64,000 nt of DNA from Paenibacillus naphthalenovorans. Lineage in GTDB: Bacteria > Bacillota > Bacilli > Paenibacillales > NBRC-103111. The notes under the pieces were generated by a model, which was given only the letters and a program-made list of their open reading frames with translations, did not search any database and had not been told where the DNA came from. The stretch is taken from the NCBI RefSeq assembly GCF_900099895.1, contig NZ_FNDY01000018.1, positions 18,009 to 82,008 on the forward strand, given 5' to 3'. The translations under genes and the position numbers were made by a program. Position 1 is the first letter of the stretch. Every line of letters begins with the position of its first letter. Shown piece by piece: positions 26,360 to 35,442 of the stretch.

Positions 26360-29242
26360 GTGGCCAGAGACAATATCGTAATTAAAGGCGCGAGAGCGCA
26401 CAATCTAAAAAATATCGACGTCACCATACCGCGGGATAAGTTCGTCGTACTTACGGGGCTTAGCGGCTCTGGCAAATCTTCGCTAGCATTCGATACGATT
26501 TATGCCGAAGGACAGAGACGGTACGTAGAGTCTCTGTCCGCCTATGCACGGCAGTTCCTGGGTCAGATGGATAAGCCGGATGTCGACTCGATCGACGGAT
26601 TGTCACCCGCCATTTCGATCGACCAGAAAACGACAAGCCGAAATCCGCGTTCCACGGTCGGAACGGTAACCGAAATCTATGATTATCTGCGCCTGCTGTT
26701 TGCACGTATTGGACGCCCGCATTGTCCGGTGCACCACATCGAAATTACTTCGCAAACGGTTGAACAAATGGTCGACCGGATCATGGAGTATCCGGAGCGG
26801 ACAAAGCTGCAAATTTTGGCGCCGATTGTCTCCGGACGCAAAGGCGAGCATACGAAGCTGCTAGCGGAGATTCAAAAGCAGGGCTTTGTACGGGTGCGGG
26901 TCAACGGTGAAATCCGGGAGTTATCGGAATCGATTACGCTGGAGAAAAACAAAAAACACAATATTGAAGTCGTTGTCGACCGTATTGTGGTGAAAGCAGA
27001 TATCGAGACCCGCTTGGCAGACTCATTGGAGACCGCGCTGAAGCTGGCGGAAGGCCGCGTTATCGTCGATGTGATGGAACAGGAGGAGCTCTTGTTCAGC
27101 CAAAATTTGGCCTGTCCGGAATGCGGCTTTAGCATCGAGGAGCTGGCGCCGAGGATGTTTTCGTTTAATAGTCCGTTTGGTGCTTGCCCCGAGTGTGACG
27201 GTCTCGGACAGAAGATGGTGGTTGACCCCGAGATGCTCGTGCCAAACCCGAAGCTGACGATCCGCGAAGGGGCTTTTGAAGCATGGGCCGGCAGCACCTC
27301 CAACTATTACCCGCAGTTTTTGGCGGCCGTGTGCGAACATTACGGAATCCCGCAGGATAAGCCGGTTGCCGAGCTCAGCAAGGACCATATGCAGAAGCTG
27401 CTTTACGGAACGGGCGGGGAAAAGGTGCGCTTCCGTTACGAGAATGATTTTGGCCATAAAAAAGAAGCTATGGTCGCCTTTGAGGGAATTGTGCACAACC
27501 TGGAGCGCCGTTACCGGGAGACGTTCTCCGACGGCATTCGTGAGCACATCGAAACGTATATGAGCGCGAAGGCTTGCGGCAAATGTAAAGGACACCGTCT
27601 AAAGCCTGAGTCGCTCGCAGTCTTCATTAATTCGAAAAACATTTCCGATGTAACGTCGCTGTCCATCGGCGAGGCACAGGAGTGGTTTGAATCGCTCACC
27701 CTGACTGACCGGGAGCTGCAGATCGCACACCTGATCCTTAAAGAAATCAAAGCAAGACTCGGTTTCCTGGTGAATGTAGGGCTGGATTATTTAACGCTGC
27801 ATCGCGCAGCAGGCACCTTATCCGGCGGGGAAGCGCAGCGGATCAGGTTGGCTACGCAAATTGGCTCCAGCTTAATGGGCGTGCTGTATATTCTGGACGA
27901 ACCGAGCATCGGTCTGCATCAGAGGGACAATGACCGGTTGATCAAGACATTGGAGCACATGCGCGACCTCGGCAATACGCTGATTGTGGTAGAGCATGAC
28001 GAGGATACGATGCTGGCTGCGGATTATATCATTGACATCGGACCGGGGGCGGGCATTCACGGTGGCAGGGTGATCTCTCAAGGCACGCCGAAAGAGGTCA
28101 TGGAGGATCCCAACTCCCTGACGGGGCAATATCTGAGCGGCCGCAAGTTTATCCCGATTGCGGCGGAGCGCCGTAAGCCTAACGGCAAGTGGCTGGAAAT
28201 CCGGGGCGCCAAAGAAAATAATCTGCGGGGTGTGAATGTCAAGATTCCACTGGGCGTGTTCACCTGCGTGACTGGCGTTTCGGGCTCGGGCAAGAGTACG
28301 CTGATCAATGAGATTTTGTACAAAACACTGGCCAAAGAGCTAAACGGGGCCAAGGTGCGTCCAGGTGAATATAAGGAGTTTAAAGGGCTGGAGCATATCG
28401 ATAAAGTCATTGACATCGACCAGTCTCCGATCGGGCGGACTCCCCGTTCCAACCCGGCTACCTATACGGGCGTGTTCGACGATATTCGTGATCTTTTCTC
28501 GGCGACGAACGAAGCGAAGGTACGGGGCTACAAGAAAGGCCGGTTCAGCTTCAATGTGAAGGGCGGACGCTGCGAGGCTTGCCGCGGTGACGGGATTATC
28601 AAAATAGAAATGCATTTTCTGCCGGATGTCTATGTTCCGTGCGAGGTGTGCAAGGGCAAGCGGTACAACCGGGAAACACTGGAGGTCAAATACAAGGGGA
28701 AAAGTATTTCGGATGTACTGGAGATGACCATCGAGGACGCCTGCGAGTTCTTTAAAAACATTCCTCGTATCCACAGGAAGCTTCAGACATTGCTGGATGT
28801 CGGGCTCGGATATATGAACCTTGGACAGCCTGCTACGACACTTTCGGGCGGCGAAGCGCAGCGTGTGAAGCTGGCTGCAGAGCTCTACCGGCGCAGTACC
28901 GGCAAGACGATCTATATTCTCGATGAACCGACTACAGGCCTGCATATCCACGATATCGACCGTCTGCTTAAAGTGCTGCACCGTTTAGTGGAGAACGGCG
29001 ATTCCGTACTTGTCATCGAACATAATCTTGATGTGATCAAGACGGCCGATTATATCATCGACCTCGGACCGGAGGGCGGAAATCGCGGAGGAACGATTGT
29101 AGCTACCGGTAAACCGGAAGATATCGTAAACGTCGAAGCCTCCTATACGGGCAAGTATTTAAAACCGATTCTTGAACGGGACACCGCCCGTTCGGAGGAT
29201 TACCGTCAGCGGTTGAAAGAGATGGAAGACGCAGTGGTGTAA
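26360..29242 (+). CDS. uvrA: Excinuclease ABC subunit A
   Basis: Damage sensor of excision repair, an ABC ATPase with two nucleotide-binding domains and zinc modules. Walker A motifs are [10 protein letters not shown] and [10 protein letters not shown]. Two LSGGEAQR signatures and two Walker B segments ([20 protein letters not shown]) are present. Zinc Cys pairs appear in CPECG/CPECD and [18 protein letters not shown] 26360 gives the canonical N-terminus [15 protein letters not shown] (960 residues); GTG 26348 is too close to the ribosome site. It lies 23 nt after uvrB. Confidence 0.97.
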   Translation: MARDNIVIKGARAHNLKNIDVTIPRDKFVVLTGLSGSGKSSLAFDTIYAEGQRRYVESLSAYARQFLGQMDKPDVDSIDGLSPAISIDQKTTSRNPRSTVGTVTEIYDYLRLLFARIGRPHCPVHHIEITSQTVEQMVDRIMEYPERTKLQILAPIVSGRKGEHTKLLAEIQKQGFVRVRVNGEIRELSESITLEKNKKHNIEVVVDRIVVKADIETRLADSLETALKLAEGRVIVDVMEQEELLFSQNLACPECGFSIEELAPRMFSFNSPFGACPECDGLGQKMVVDPEMLVPNPKLTIREGAFEAWAGSTSNYYPQFLAAVCEHYGIPQDKPVAELSKDHMQKLLYGTGGEKVRFRYENDFGHKKEAMVAFEGIVHNLERRYRETFSDGIREHIETYMSAKACGKCKGHRLKPESLAVFINSKNISDVTSLSIGEAQEWFESLTLTDRELQIAHLILKEIKARLGFLVNVGLDYLTLHRAAGTLSGGEAQRIRLATQIGSSLMGVLYILDEPSIGLHQRDNDRLIKTLEHMRDLGNTLIVVEHDEDTMLAADYIIDIGPGAGIHGGRVISQGTPKEVMEDPNSLTGQYLSGRKFIPIAAERRKPNGKWLEIRGAKENNLRGVNVKIPLGVFTCVTGVSGSGKSTLINEILYKTLAKELNGAKVRPGEYKEFKGLEHIDKVIDIDQSPIGRTPRSNPATYTGVFDDIRDLFSATNEAKVRGYKKGRFSFNVKGGRCEACRGDGIIKIEMHFLPDVYVPCEVCKGKRYNRETLEVKYKGKSISDVLEMTIEDACEFFKNIPRIHRKLQTLLDVGLGYMNLGQPATTLSGGEAQRVKLAAELYRRSTGKTIYILDEPTTGLHIHDIDRLLKVLHRLVENGDSVLVIEHNLDVIKTADYIIDLGPEGGNRGGTIVATGKPEDIVNVEASYTGKYLKPILERDTARSEDYRQRLKEMEDAVV

Positions 29243-29290
29243 CGATGCCTTCGGAAGCCATTTATTGAAGGCAGATGACAGGAAGGGCTG

Positions 29291-29332
29291 ACCCCTTAAG
29301 TGAAATGCTCACTTATCGGGTTACCCCTTTTT
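29291..29332 (+). terminator. Terminator after uvrA
   Basis: TAAGTGA/TCACTTA hairpin around loop AATGC, extended through two mismatches by ACCC/GGGT and followed by a short T run after CCCC. Confidence 0.7.
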
Positions 29333-29720
29333 CGTGATGTTCGACTGGACGTTGATAACTTTTTCCCCGTCGATCCCCTTTCGCTGCGGGACTAAATGCC
29401 TAACATTGAATTTCGGCATATCCGAACGTTATAAATATTAGAAGAAATGGACATTTTATATTTACGTGGAAGGTTCAAGAAATCACGGCCGCATTTGCCC
29501 CTTTTGGGGCGGCACGTCAATGTCTCCGGCATACAACCGGTGAACAGATGGTTTTAACGAAATTGGAGTTGGAATTTACCGGTGAAAAGTTGACAATCTT
29601 GTTACATTTGAGGTTTTATGCCTTTTGCAAAACGCTCTGCGGATAAAATCGCTTGCACATCCGGACGAGTCAAGATAAGATAGAAACTAAGCATTTTTGT
29701 ATATTGAAGGAGGTCTCTCC
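29333..29720. other. Intergenic region with weak promoter before the DUF2759 gene
   Basis: 388 nt without an ORF. TTGACA (29590-29595) with TTTTAT 18 nt on (29614-29619) is a possible promoter for the gene at 29,721. A short CCCCTTTTGGGG hairpin occurs near 29,500. Nothing else is recognisable. Confidence 0.4.
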
Positions 29721-29936
29721 ATGTTTTTGGCTGAAGAGGCAGCAGCTACAGCAAGCAAATTTACCGGATTCGATCCATTCGTAATTTTGTTTACGATTAT
29801 TATCGCCATTGGCTTGGTACGTCTGCTGGCTGCACCTAAGAAGAATCCTTTTGCCATTGGTTTTACGATCGTAAGCTTGTTGGTTTTTTTAACTTTGGAC
29901 GTTGTCATGGTGATGGGTTGGTTGGGTAAATTGTAA
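29721..29936 (+). CDS. DUF2759 small membrane protein
   Basis: A 71-residue protein with two hydrophobic segments (about 20-38 and 45-66) joined by the basic turn AAPKKNPFA, matching the small DUF2759 family of Bacillales. The function is unknown. ATG 29721 has AAGGAGG about 8 nt upstream, a strong site; the longer ORF from 29697 is not needed. Monocistronic, with its own terminator. Confidence 0.8.
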   Translation: MFLAEEAAATASKFTGFDPFVILFTIIIAIGLVRLLAAPKKNPFAIGFTIVSLLVFLTLDVVMVMGWLGKL

Positions 29937-29975
29937 GTATACGTTTCACAAACATAAATAGAGACGTATCAAAGG

Positions 29976-29999
29976 CAGTGCTCAGGCACTGTTTTTTTT
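29976..29999 (+). terminator. Terminator after the DUF2759 gene
   Basis: CAGTGC-TCAG-GCACTG stem-loop followed by eight T residues. Confidence 0.92.
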
Positions 30000-30022
30000 G
30001 TTGTTCGAAACTTTCCGTACAT

Positions 30023-30069
30023 CAAAAAATAAGATGCGGTCTCCGCCTGCTGCAGGCCAAGCCGCACCT
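30023..30069 (-). terminator. Terminator of the TIM-barrel isomerase gene
   Basis: On the minus strand AGGTGCGG pairs with CCGCATCT (one G-U), enclosing CCTGC-AG-CAGG, and is followed by TTATTTTTT. Confidence 0.85.
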
Positions 30070-30089
30070 CTTAGTGATTTTAGCCTATG

Positions 30090-31058
30090 TTATACCCACC
30101 ACATCTCGCCGAGCGGCTCTTTAATCAGCACTTGCTGCAGATTTTGAACGGCTTTGGTGAAGCCTTCTTCGATCGACATGAGTCCGTCTTCGTGCTCAAT
30201 GCTGACCACGTAATCGTAGCCCGTGAGACGCAGCGCGCTGATGATATCCGCCCAAGTCTTGATGTCGTGTCCGTAACCAACGGTACGGAACTGCCAAGCA
30301 CGGTCCAGCATATTTGTGTATGGCTGCATATCGGTTACACCGTAGCGGTTGACGTTGATCGGGTCAATGGTTGTGTCCTTGGCATGGAAATGGTGAATGG
30401 CACCGGCACGTCCGAGAATTTGAACCGCTTGCACGGGATCGATGCCTTGCCACCACATATGGCTCGGGTCAAGGTTCGCGCCGATGACCTCCCCTGCCGC
30501 TTCGCGGAGACGAAGCAGGGTTGCCGGGGTATGAACGGAGAATCCGCCGTGAAGCTCCAGACCGAACTTGACGCCGCGGTCGGCTGCGTACTTACCGGTT
30601 TCGGTCCAGTACGGAATGACCTTATTGGTCCACTGCCAGTCCAAAATTTCTTGATAATCCGGCGGCCATGGAGCAACAGGCCAATTCGGATACTTGGCGT
30701 CCTCGGAATCTCCAGGGCACCCGGAAAATGTATTGACAACGGGAACCTCCAGTTTTTGCGCGAGATCGACGGTCTTGAGGATCGCTTCATGGTCGGCCTT
30801 GGAAATCGCTTTTTGCGGATGTAAAGGATTCGCATGGCAGCTTAAAGCGCTAATGATGAGTCCGCGGGATTCCACCGCTTTTTTGAATTCCTTTAACTTG
30901 CTTTCGTCATTCAGCAGCACGTCAGGATTGCAGTGAGCGTTACCGGGATAGCCTCCCGTACCGAGCTCTACAGCCTCAAGGCCTTGGGCTGCGATGTAAT
31001 CCAGAGCCTCTTCCAGAGGCTTTTGTTGGAACAATACCGTAAAAACGCCTAATTTCAT
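30090..31058 (-). CDS. Sugar phosphate isomerase/epimerase (xylose isomerase-like TIM barrel)
   Basis: A 322-residue AP-endonuclease-2/xylose-isomerase-type TIM barrel. Likely metal ligands and substrate residues lie in VELGTGGYPG, LSCHANPLHP, LELHGGFSVHTP, GANLDPSHMWWQG, HFHAKD and SIEHED. Family members isomerise or epimerise ketoses or inositol derivatives; the substrate is unknown. ATG 31058 has GGAGGTG 6 nt upstream. The in-frame ORF extends to 31265, but the extra 69 residues do not resemble the family. Single gene with its own terminator. Confidence 0.85.
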   Translation of the reverse strand: MKLGVFTVLFQQKPLEEALDYIAAQGLEAVELGTGGYPGNAHCNPDVLLNDESKLKEFKKAVESRGLIISALSCHANPLHPQKAISKADHEAILKTVDLAQKLEVPVVNTFSGCPGDSEDAKYPNWPVAPWPPDYQEILDWQWTNKVIPYWTETGKYAADRGVKFGLELHGGFSVHTPATLLRLREAAGEVIGANLDPSHMWWQGIDPVQAVQILGRAGAIHHFHAKDTTIDPINVNRYGVTDMQPYTNMLDRAWQFRTVGYGHDIKTWADIISALRLTGYDYVVSIEHEDGLMSIEEGFTKAVQNLQQVLIKEPLGEMWWV

Positions 31059-31343
31059 GGGACACCTCCGAAAAATATTGGAAATGAACGCGTGTACAAC
31101 ATAACGTTCCATCCAAATTATATCATTGAATCCAGGCAACGCAAACTTTTTTAGTTTAGGAAGTAAAAGTTTATCGGTTAGCGTAAAAAGGTTCACAATG
31201 GACATCATATGTGGAATAAAATGCAATTCGACAAAAAAATTTACAGCGTTCCTGTTTTTTTGCACCCGGCGTAGTTTAATATAAATATTGTTTCATGAAA
31301 AACAGTGGTTTGGATAACTGGAATGAAAGGGCTGATCTGAGAG

Positions 31344-31628
31344 ATGAACAAAGACACCCAAATCGTTGAAACGGTCGCCGGGACATGGCTTCGCTTTCCA
31401 AACAGCTTCAAAAAGTCTCACTGTCTGGTAGAACTGCCCGATCAGATTTCATTGAACATTAATGTGAAAAACGGTAGCGTGAATGTGTACAAAAAAGACG
31501 GAAACCATGTGTACCAGTACATTGGCGATGTCTTTATCTCTTCGACGGGGAATCAGTTGCAATGCTCGGCCGTTTCGGCGCAGAATCCGGAAGAGGACAG
31601 ATCTTTGCAGCAATCGGATGCCAGCTGA
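31344..31628 (+). CDS. Hypothetical protein
   Basis: A 94-residue soluble protein of mixed composition with beta-strand-like alternation (LNINVKNGSVNVYKKDGNHVY). I do not recognise a family. ATG 31344 has only a weak purine stretch (GAGAG) upstream. It is bounded by a strong terminator at 31,651, which supports a real transcript. The 31,059-31,343 upstream region is AT-rich with no firm promoter. Confidence 0.55.
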   Translation: MNKDTQIVETVAGTWLRFPNSFKKSHCLVELPDQISLNINVKNGSVNVYKKDGNHVYQYIGDVFISSTGNQLQCSAVSAQNPEEDRSLQQSDAS

Positions 31629-31650
31629 AAACGAATGAGCTTAAACAAAG

Positions 31651-31682
31651 AAGCAGCGCCCGTAGGATCGGGACGCTGCTTT
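31651..31682. terminator. Bidirectional terminator
   Basis: AAGCAGCG-CCCG pairs with CGGG-A-CGCTGCTT. It separates the plus-strand small gene from the end of the minus-strand Dlt-like operon and serves both. Confidence 0.8.
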
Positions 31683-31689
31683 ATCACAT

Positions 31690-32844
31690 TCAGAAGGGCC
31701 AATTCATGAGGCCGCGATAAATGTGTAGCACGGTTTCTTCGTGACCGCTGTATACGATAACGGCCGCTGTAACGAACAATTGCGTCAAAGCGCAGCGGGC
31801 GTAGAAGTAAGTGCGGGATACCTTTTTCTTGTTGACCGTAGATTTTCCAAGCAGATTCTCCAGTGCAAGCAGCACACCGTGATACATGCCCCAAAGCAGA
31901 TACAGCCAGCTGAATCCGTGCCATAAGCCGATCAGCACCATGATCAGGACGGATAAGCCCGCTGCGGTCCATTTGGTGGGTGCCTGCCGGGAGAAGAAGA
32001 TAAAGATATGGTCGCGGAACCAATCGCCGAGCGTGGCGTGCCAGTTGCGCCAATACTGCGTCAAAGTAGGAGAAGAGAACGGCTTCTTGAAGTTTTCCGG
32101 GATGTTGTAGCCCATGAGCCGCCCGAAACCGACCGCAATATCCGAATAGCCGGAGAAATCAAAGAAGATCAGCACGTAAAACCAGACCATCAGAAAGAGC
32201 GACTGGTGGGTATGCAGATCCGGCTGCTGGGAAACCTGATTGAACACGTCCGTCATCCAGGTGACGAGCACGATCTTTTTGAACATGCCCAGAATGATCC
32301 GTTTGATGGCCTGTTCGGTCTGCGCAGCGTTCAATTGGTATGGCTGTTTCGTGTCGGCCATAAAGTCGCGGAATTTTAGAATCGGGCCGGACGTAAAGGT
32401 AGGAATAAATAAAATATAGTTAAAATAGTCCAAAACCGGCGTACGGGCGTCTTTTCCGAAGAAATAGGCGAAATAGAGCGCGTCGATGACCTTCAGGACA
32501 TTGTAAATCAAGCCGAGCAGCATGACCGCGTCAAAAAGCGGGTTCGTGAACACCTCCATGCCGAACAGCCGCAGTGTGGACACCGCCGCCACATTGGCAC
32601 CGATCAGCGTAATAAACCAGCCCTTGCGGAAGTGTCGGGTTTGGCACAGAAACAGGAAGGCCATGTAATTCAGCGATGTATAGGCCAAATAGAAGAAGAA
32701 CAGCTTTTCACTGAACAGCAGCAAAAAGCACAAATTGAACGCGAGCAGCAGATAGCGCTTATTGCTCGGCCAGCGGCGGGTAAGAACGAGCACAAGTACC
32801 ATGCCGGTCAAGGCCATGACCGCGTTCATATTCAAATACCACAT
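31690..32844 (-). CDS. MBOAT family O-acyltransferase, DltB-like
   Basis: A 384-residue polytopic membrane protein, about ten hydrophobic segments. MBOAT hallmarks: FFDFSGYSDIAVGFGRLMGYNIPENF, WRNWHATLGDWFRDHIF, and the catalytic histidine H309 in IGLWHGFSWLYLLWGMYHG. In Dlt systems this protein takes the aminoacyl group from the carrier protein across the membrane. The start at 32844 follows GGAGG, 18 nt after the DltX-like ORF. Last gene of a six-gene operon with a carrier protein and an amino acid ligase, so aminoacyl transfer rather than alginate-type acetylation is inferred. Confidence 0.88.
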   Translation of the reverse strand: MWYLNMNAVMALTGMVLVLVLTRRWPSNKRYLLLAFNLCFLLLFSEKLFFFYLAYTSLNYMAFLFLCQTRHFRKGWFITLIGANVAAVSTLRLFGMEVFTNPLFDAVMLLGLIYNVLKVIDALYFAYFFGKDARTPVLDYFNYILFIPTFTSGPILKFRDFMADTKQPYQLNAAQTEQAIKRIILGMFKKIVLVTWMTDVFNQVSQQPDLHTHQSLFLMVWFYVLIFFDFSGYSDIAVGFGRLMGYNIPENFKKPFSSPTLTQYWRNWHATLGDWFRDHIFIFFSRQAPTKWTAAGLSVLIMVLIGLWHGFSWLYLLWGMYHGVLLALENLLGKSTVNKKKVSRTYFYARCALTQLFVTAAVIVYSGHEETVLHIYRGLMNWPF

Positions 32845-32862
32845 AACCTGACGCCTCCAAAA

Positions 32863-32973
32863 TCAGAACCCTTCGTAAATGAACAGCCCTTTGCCGGTAA
32901 AATAAATGAGCACCGTGATGAGCATGGCGAGATACACGATCACTTCGAGGAGTTTGCGAGCGAATCGAGCCAT
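32863..32973 (-). CDS. DltX-like 36-residue membrane peptide
   Basis: A very short ORF: basic N-terminus (MARFARKLLEV), one TM segment (about residues 10-26) and the C-terminus LFIYEGF. DltX, the small essential partner of DltB/DltD, ends in a FIYxxF motif, which matches. A strong GAAGGAGGTGG site lies 6 nt before ATG 32973. The ORF starts inside the 3' end of the DltD-like gene (34-nt overlap) and ends 18 nt before the MBOAT gene, exactly where a coupling peptide is expected. Too short for standard gene finders. Confidence 0.75.
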   Translation of the reverse strand: MARFARKLLEVIVYLAMLITVLIYFTGKGLFIYEGF

Positions 32974-33857
32974 GCGTCCACCTCCTTCGTAAACACGGGA
33001 GCCCCCTCCTGGCGGCTCAAATGAACGAGATCATGAAAATATTTTGGATCGTATGTCAGCAGCGCATCAAGGACAGGTACGCCCGCAGCATTCAGACGGG
33101 CATTCACCTCTTCCTGCAGTCCGTGCATATAGGCGGGAAGCGGATAATCCGGATTCCACGGCATCCAAACGACCCGAAGCGGCAGCCGATTTTCTTTACA
33201 GTAATCGATGATCCAATCCAGCGCCTGCAGGTTGTCTTTATAATCATGCCGGGACATCCAGCCGAATCGGCGTTCATAGTCGTTCCACTTTGTACGGAGT
33301 TCTTCATCGGACAGTCGACCGAAGTAAAGCTGTTTGTCAATCCAGCGCGGCTGGTAGGCGAACAGCTCGGAGCGGTTCAGCTCGACCGTGCCTTTGTACA
33401 GCTGGCGGACGAACTCCGTGCCGGAATCGCGAAAATAATCGCGGTACGCGTAGACGTAAGGCTGGTACCACGGCTTAAACCACTGGTAAGTAGGATCGGT
33501 TTCGAGGCTGTCGATCATCGTATGGACATCAATACCGATGACGAGCTGATCTTCCACATGGTAAAGCTGCCGCTCCAGAATCGCCTTCAGATCCGTCAGT
33601 TTTCCGTAGGAGAGCCCCATCTCGACCAGCCCGGATTTCGATTCGGATTCGATATAAGCCCCCGTCACCGCCGAATTGCCGTAGAATACAGGACCGTGGT
33701 TTACCCAGTCATGATGATAAAGCGTCTTTGTAAAATCGTTTTTATAAAAACGCCGCGACGATGCCATCGGGTCCCACCAGCTGATGAGAGCGTCCGACAG
33801 CACGAAAGCGGCCAAGAGAAGCAGCACAAAGCTGTTTTTACGGATAAAAGCGATCAT
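32940..33857 (-). CDS. DltD-like SGNH-fold membrane-anchored protein
   Basis: A 305-residue protein with an N-terminal TM anchor (about 8-26) and an extracellular SGNH/GDSL-like domain. The nucleophile is probably Ser62 in VFYGNSAVTGAY, with D276 and H279 in HDLVHLS forming the C-terminal DxxH pair seen in DltD and AlgX-like proteins. It would act outside the membrane, in transfer of, or quality control on, the aminoacyl group. ATG 33857 is the best domain start but lacks a clear ribosome site. The ORF extends to 33998 into the upstream gene. Confidence 0.78.
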   Translation of the reverse strand: MIAFIRKNSFVLLLLAAFVLSDALISWWDPMASSRRFYKNDFTKTLYHHDWVNHGPVFYGNSAVTGAYIESESKSGLVEMGLSYGKLTDLKAILERQLYHVEDQLVIGIDVHTMIDSLETDPTYQWFKPWYQPYVYAYRDYFRDSGTEFVRQLYKGTVELNRSELFAYQPRWIDKQLYFGRLSDEELRTKWNDYERRFGWMSRHDYKDNLQALDWIIDYCKENRLPLRVVWMPWNPDYPLPAYMHGLQEEVNARLNAAGVPVLDALLTYDPKYFHDLVHLSRQEGAPVFTKEVDAWLDSLANSSK

Positions 33858-33943
33858 ATGGCTTAAACCACACTTTGTAAAAGAATGAGGCAGGCCGGTA
33901 AGGCCATAGCCGTTGTTCCGGTATGGAATCGACCGGCGCTGGA

Positions 33944-35140
33944 TTATAGCGATTTCTGCTGCCAGGCGTGATACTGCTCGCGGAACGAGGCAGGCCACTT
34001 GGCTTCGTCCAGTCCGTACTGTGCCAGAAACGCAAAGGTCCAGCGCTCGATGCCGAATCCGACGCAGCCGGTTACGGCGTTGCGCTTGCCGAACTTGATG
34101 TTAAAGGCGTTGCCGAATGTATTGCTGTGGAAATTCACCGAGCTGCAGGCAATCGATTTTTTAAGATTCGGTATCGTCAGGCGAAGCTCGTATTTCATCT
34201 CCTGATTGCGTTGGAAGGAAGCCTTTACCTGGAAATCGTTCGTGAAGAACGGATCATTGGCGATCTCCAGCACGCTGTCCACGTTCCACTCCACGGCCAG
34301 CTCCTTGAGGTATTCGATCGCGCGAAGGCGGTTTTCCTTCACGAAATCAGGCTTTCCTACAAAGATGATCTCGCGCATGCTGAAGTCGAGCAGCCGTCCG
34401 AAATCGCTGTGGTTGCGCGATTCGAAGCGGTGGCATTTCGAGATGGCCGCCACGATCAAACCGTCGCCTTCCAGCGTTTCGTTCTGCAATCCTTCATAGC
34501 AGTGATAGCAGGTGGACGGATTCATCGTAAACTTCGGCGTCGGCATCGTGGCGTTCAAATCGAGCTTTTGGTCCTGCTTCCAGCCGCCCGCGTCGCGGAT
34601 CGACTGCGAGAACGATTCGATGATATCCAAATCCTCGCGCAGATGCGTGAGAAAATGAATGTGTTCCGGAAACGAGGTGAAATGGTTCGTTTTGTTCAGC
34701 GTCTCACTGTGAATGACGGCTGGGTAATGCTCTTCCTTTACACCGTCGAAGCGGCCGGCCACTTTGGTCATAAAGCTGTAATCGAAAAAACGCATCAGGC
34801 TGGAGAACGGCTCGCGGAAAATGAACAGCCCCGGCTCCAGCACCTTGATGATTTTTCGATCGACAAGCTCGGCGATAATATCTCCCTCGTAAGGGGTGTC
34901 GGCTTTGTGCTCGAACAGGATGTTCTCCTTAAAGCCGAAGTCGCCTTGGGAGAACCGGTCGATGAGCTTATGCACCCGTTCTTCGATGGCTGCATTGCCT
35001 TTGGGCGATTCGTGAACGATATGAATCCGGCCCGATTCAATCCGGATGTCGCTGATCGTTTCGTCGATGAAGGCGGCTGCGTATTTTAATTGTCCATGCT
35101 GGCTGGGGGCAAGATGCTCCAGAGATACTATACACTCCAT
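33944..35140 (-). CDS. Amino acid:[carrier protein] ligase, SerRS-like class II synthetase homologue
   Basis: A 398-residue protein whose C-terminal two thirds match the catalytic core of atypical seryl-tRNA synthetases lacking a tRNA-binding domain (the aaCL family, which charges carrier proteins with amino acids). Visible: motif 2-like CHRFES (R238, E240), motif 3 GFGIER (R366), and a likely zinc triad C211-E257-C359 in PSTCYHC, MREIIF and TGCVGFG. An N-terminal domain of about 120 residues is extra. It lies 5 nt after the carrier-protein gene, its obvious acceptor. Known aaCLs prefer Gly or L-Ala; the specificity here is not readable. Confidence 0.85.
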   Translation of the reverse strand: MECIVSLEHLAPSQHGQLKYAAAFIDETISDIRIESGRIHIVHESPKGNAAIEERVHKLIDRFSQGDFGFKENILFEHKADTPYEGDIIAELVDRKIIKVLEPGLFIFREPFSSLMRFFDYSFMTKVAGRFDGVKEEHYPAVIHSETLNKTNHFTSFPEHIHFLTHLREDLDIIESFSQSIRDAGGWKQDQKLDLNATMPTPKFTMNPSTCYHCYEGLQNETLEGDGLIVAAISKCHRFESRNHSDFGRLLDFSMREIIFVGKPDFVKENRLRAIEYLKELAVEWNVDSVLEIANDPFFTNDFQVKASFQRNQEMKYELRLTIPNLKKSIACSSVNFHSNTFGNAFNIKFGKRNAVTGCVGFGIERWTFAFLAQYGLDEAKWPASFREQYHAWQQKSL

Positions 35141-35145
35141 TGTTC

Positions 35146-35397
35146 TTAATTCCCCTTCTTGTTCTGGATAAATGCAGCGATTTCGCGAACGGTATTCAGC
35201 GGGTACATCATCAAATCCTGGTTGGTTACCTGAATCCCATACGTTTGCTCGATATGCGCGATCAAAGCGGTAGCTCCGAAGGAGTCGATATAACCATAAT
35301 CGAACAGGTGGACGTCCACCGTGAAGTCCTCGTCGTCGTCTTCAATTTCGTAGCGGCTCCTTATGTGCGCTTCTAACTGCTCTAACACATCCTGCAT
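35146..35397 (-). CDS. Acyl/peptidyl carrier protein, DltC-like
   Basis: An 83-residue acidic four-helix carrier protein. The phosphopantetheine serine is S39 in LFDYGYIDSFGATAL, close to the DltC motif around DSMG. It would carry an aminoacyl thioester made by the adjacent ligase. The start at 35397 has an AGGAGGC site. Gaps of 45 nt to the upstream propeller gene and 5 nt to the ligase gene support one transcript. Confidence 0.88.
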   Translation of the reverse strand: MQDVLEQLEAHIRSRYEIEDDDEDFTVDVHLFDYGYIDSFGATALIAHIEQTYGIQVTNQDLMMYPLNTVREIAAFIQNKKGN

Positions 35398-35442
35398 GGA
35401 TAAAGCCTCCTTGATTGATATGGAATAACGTGGAACGGGCGC

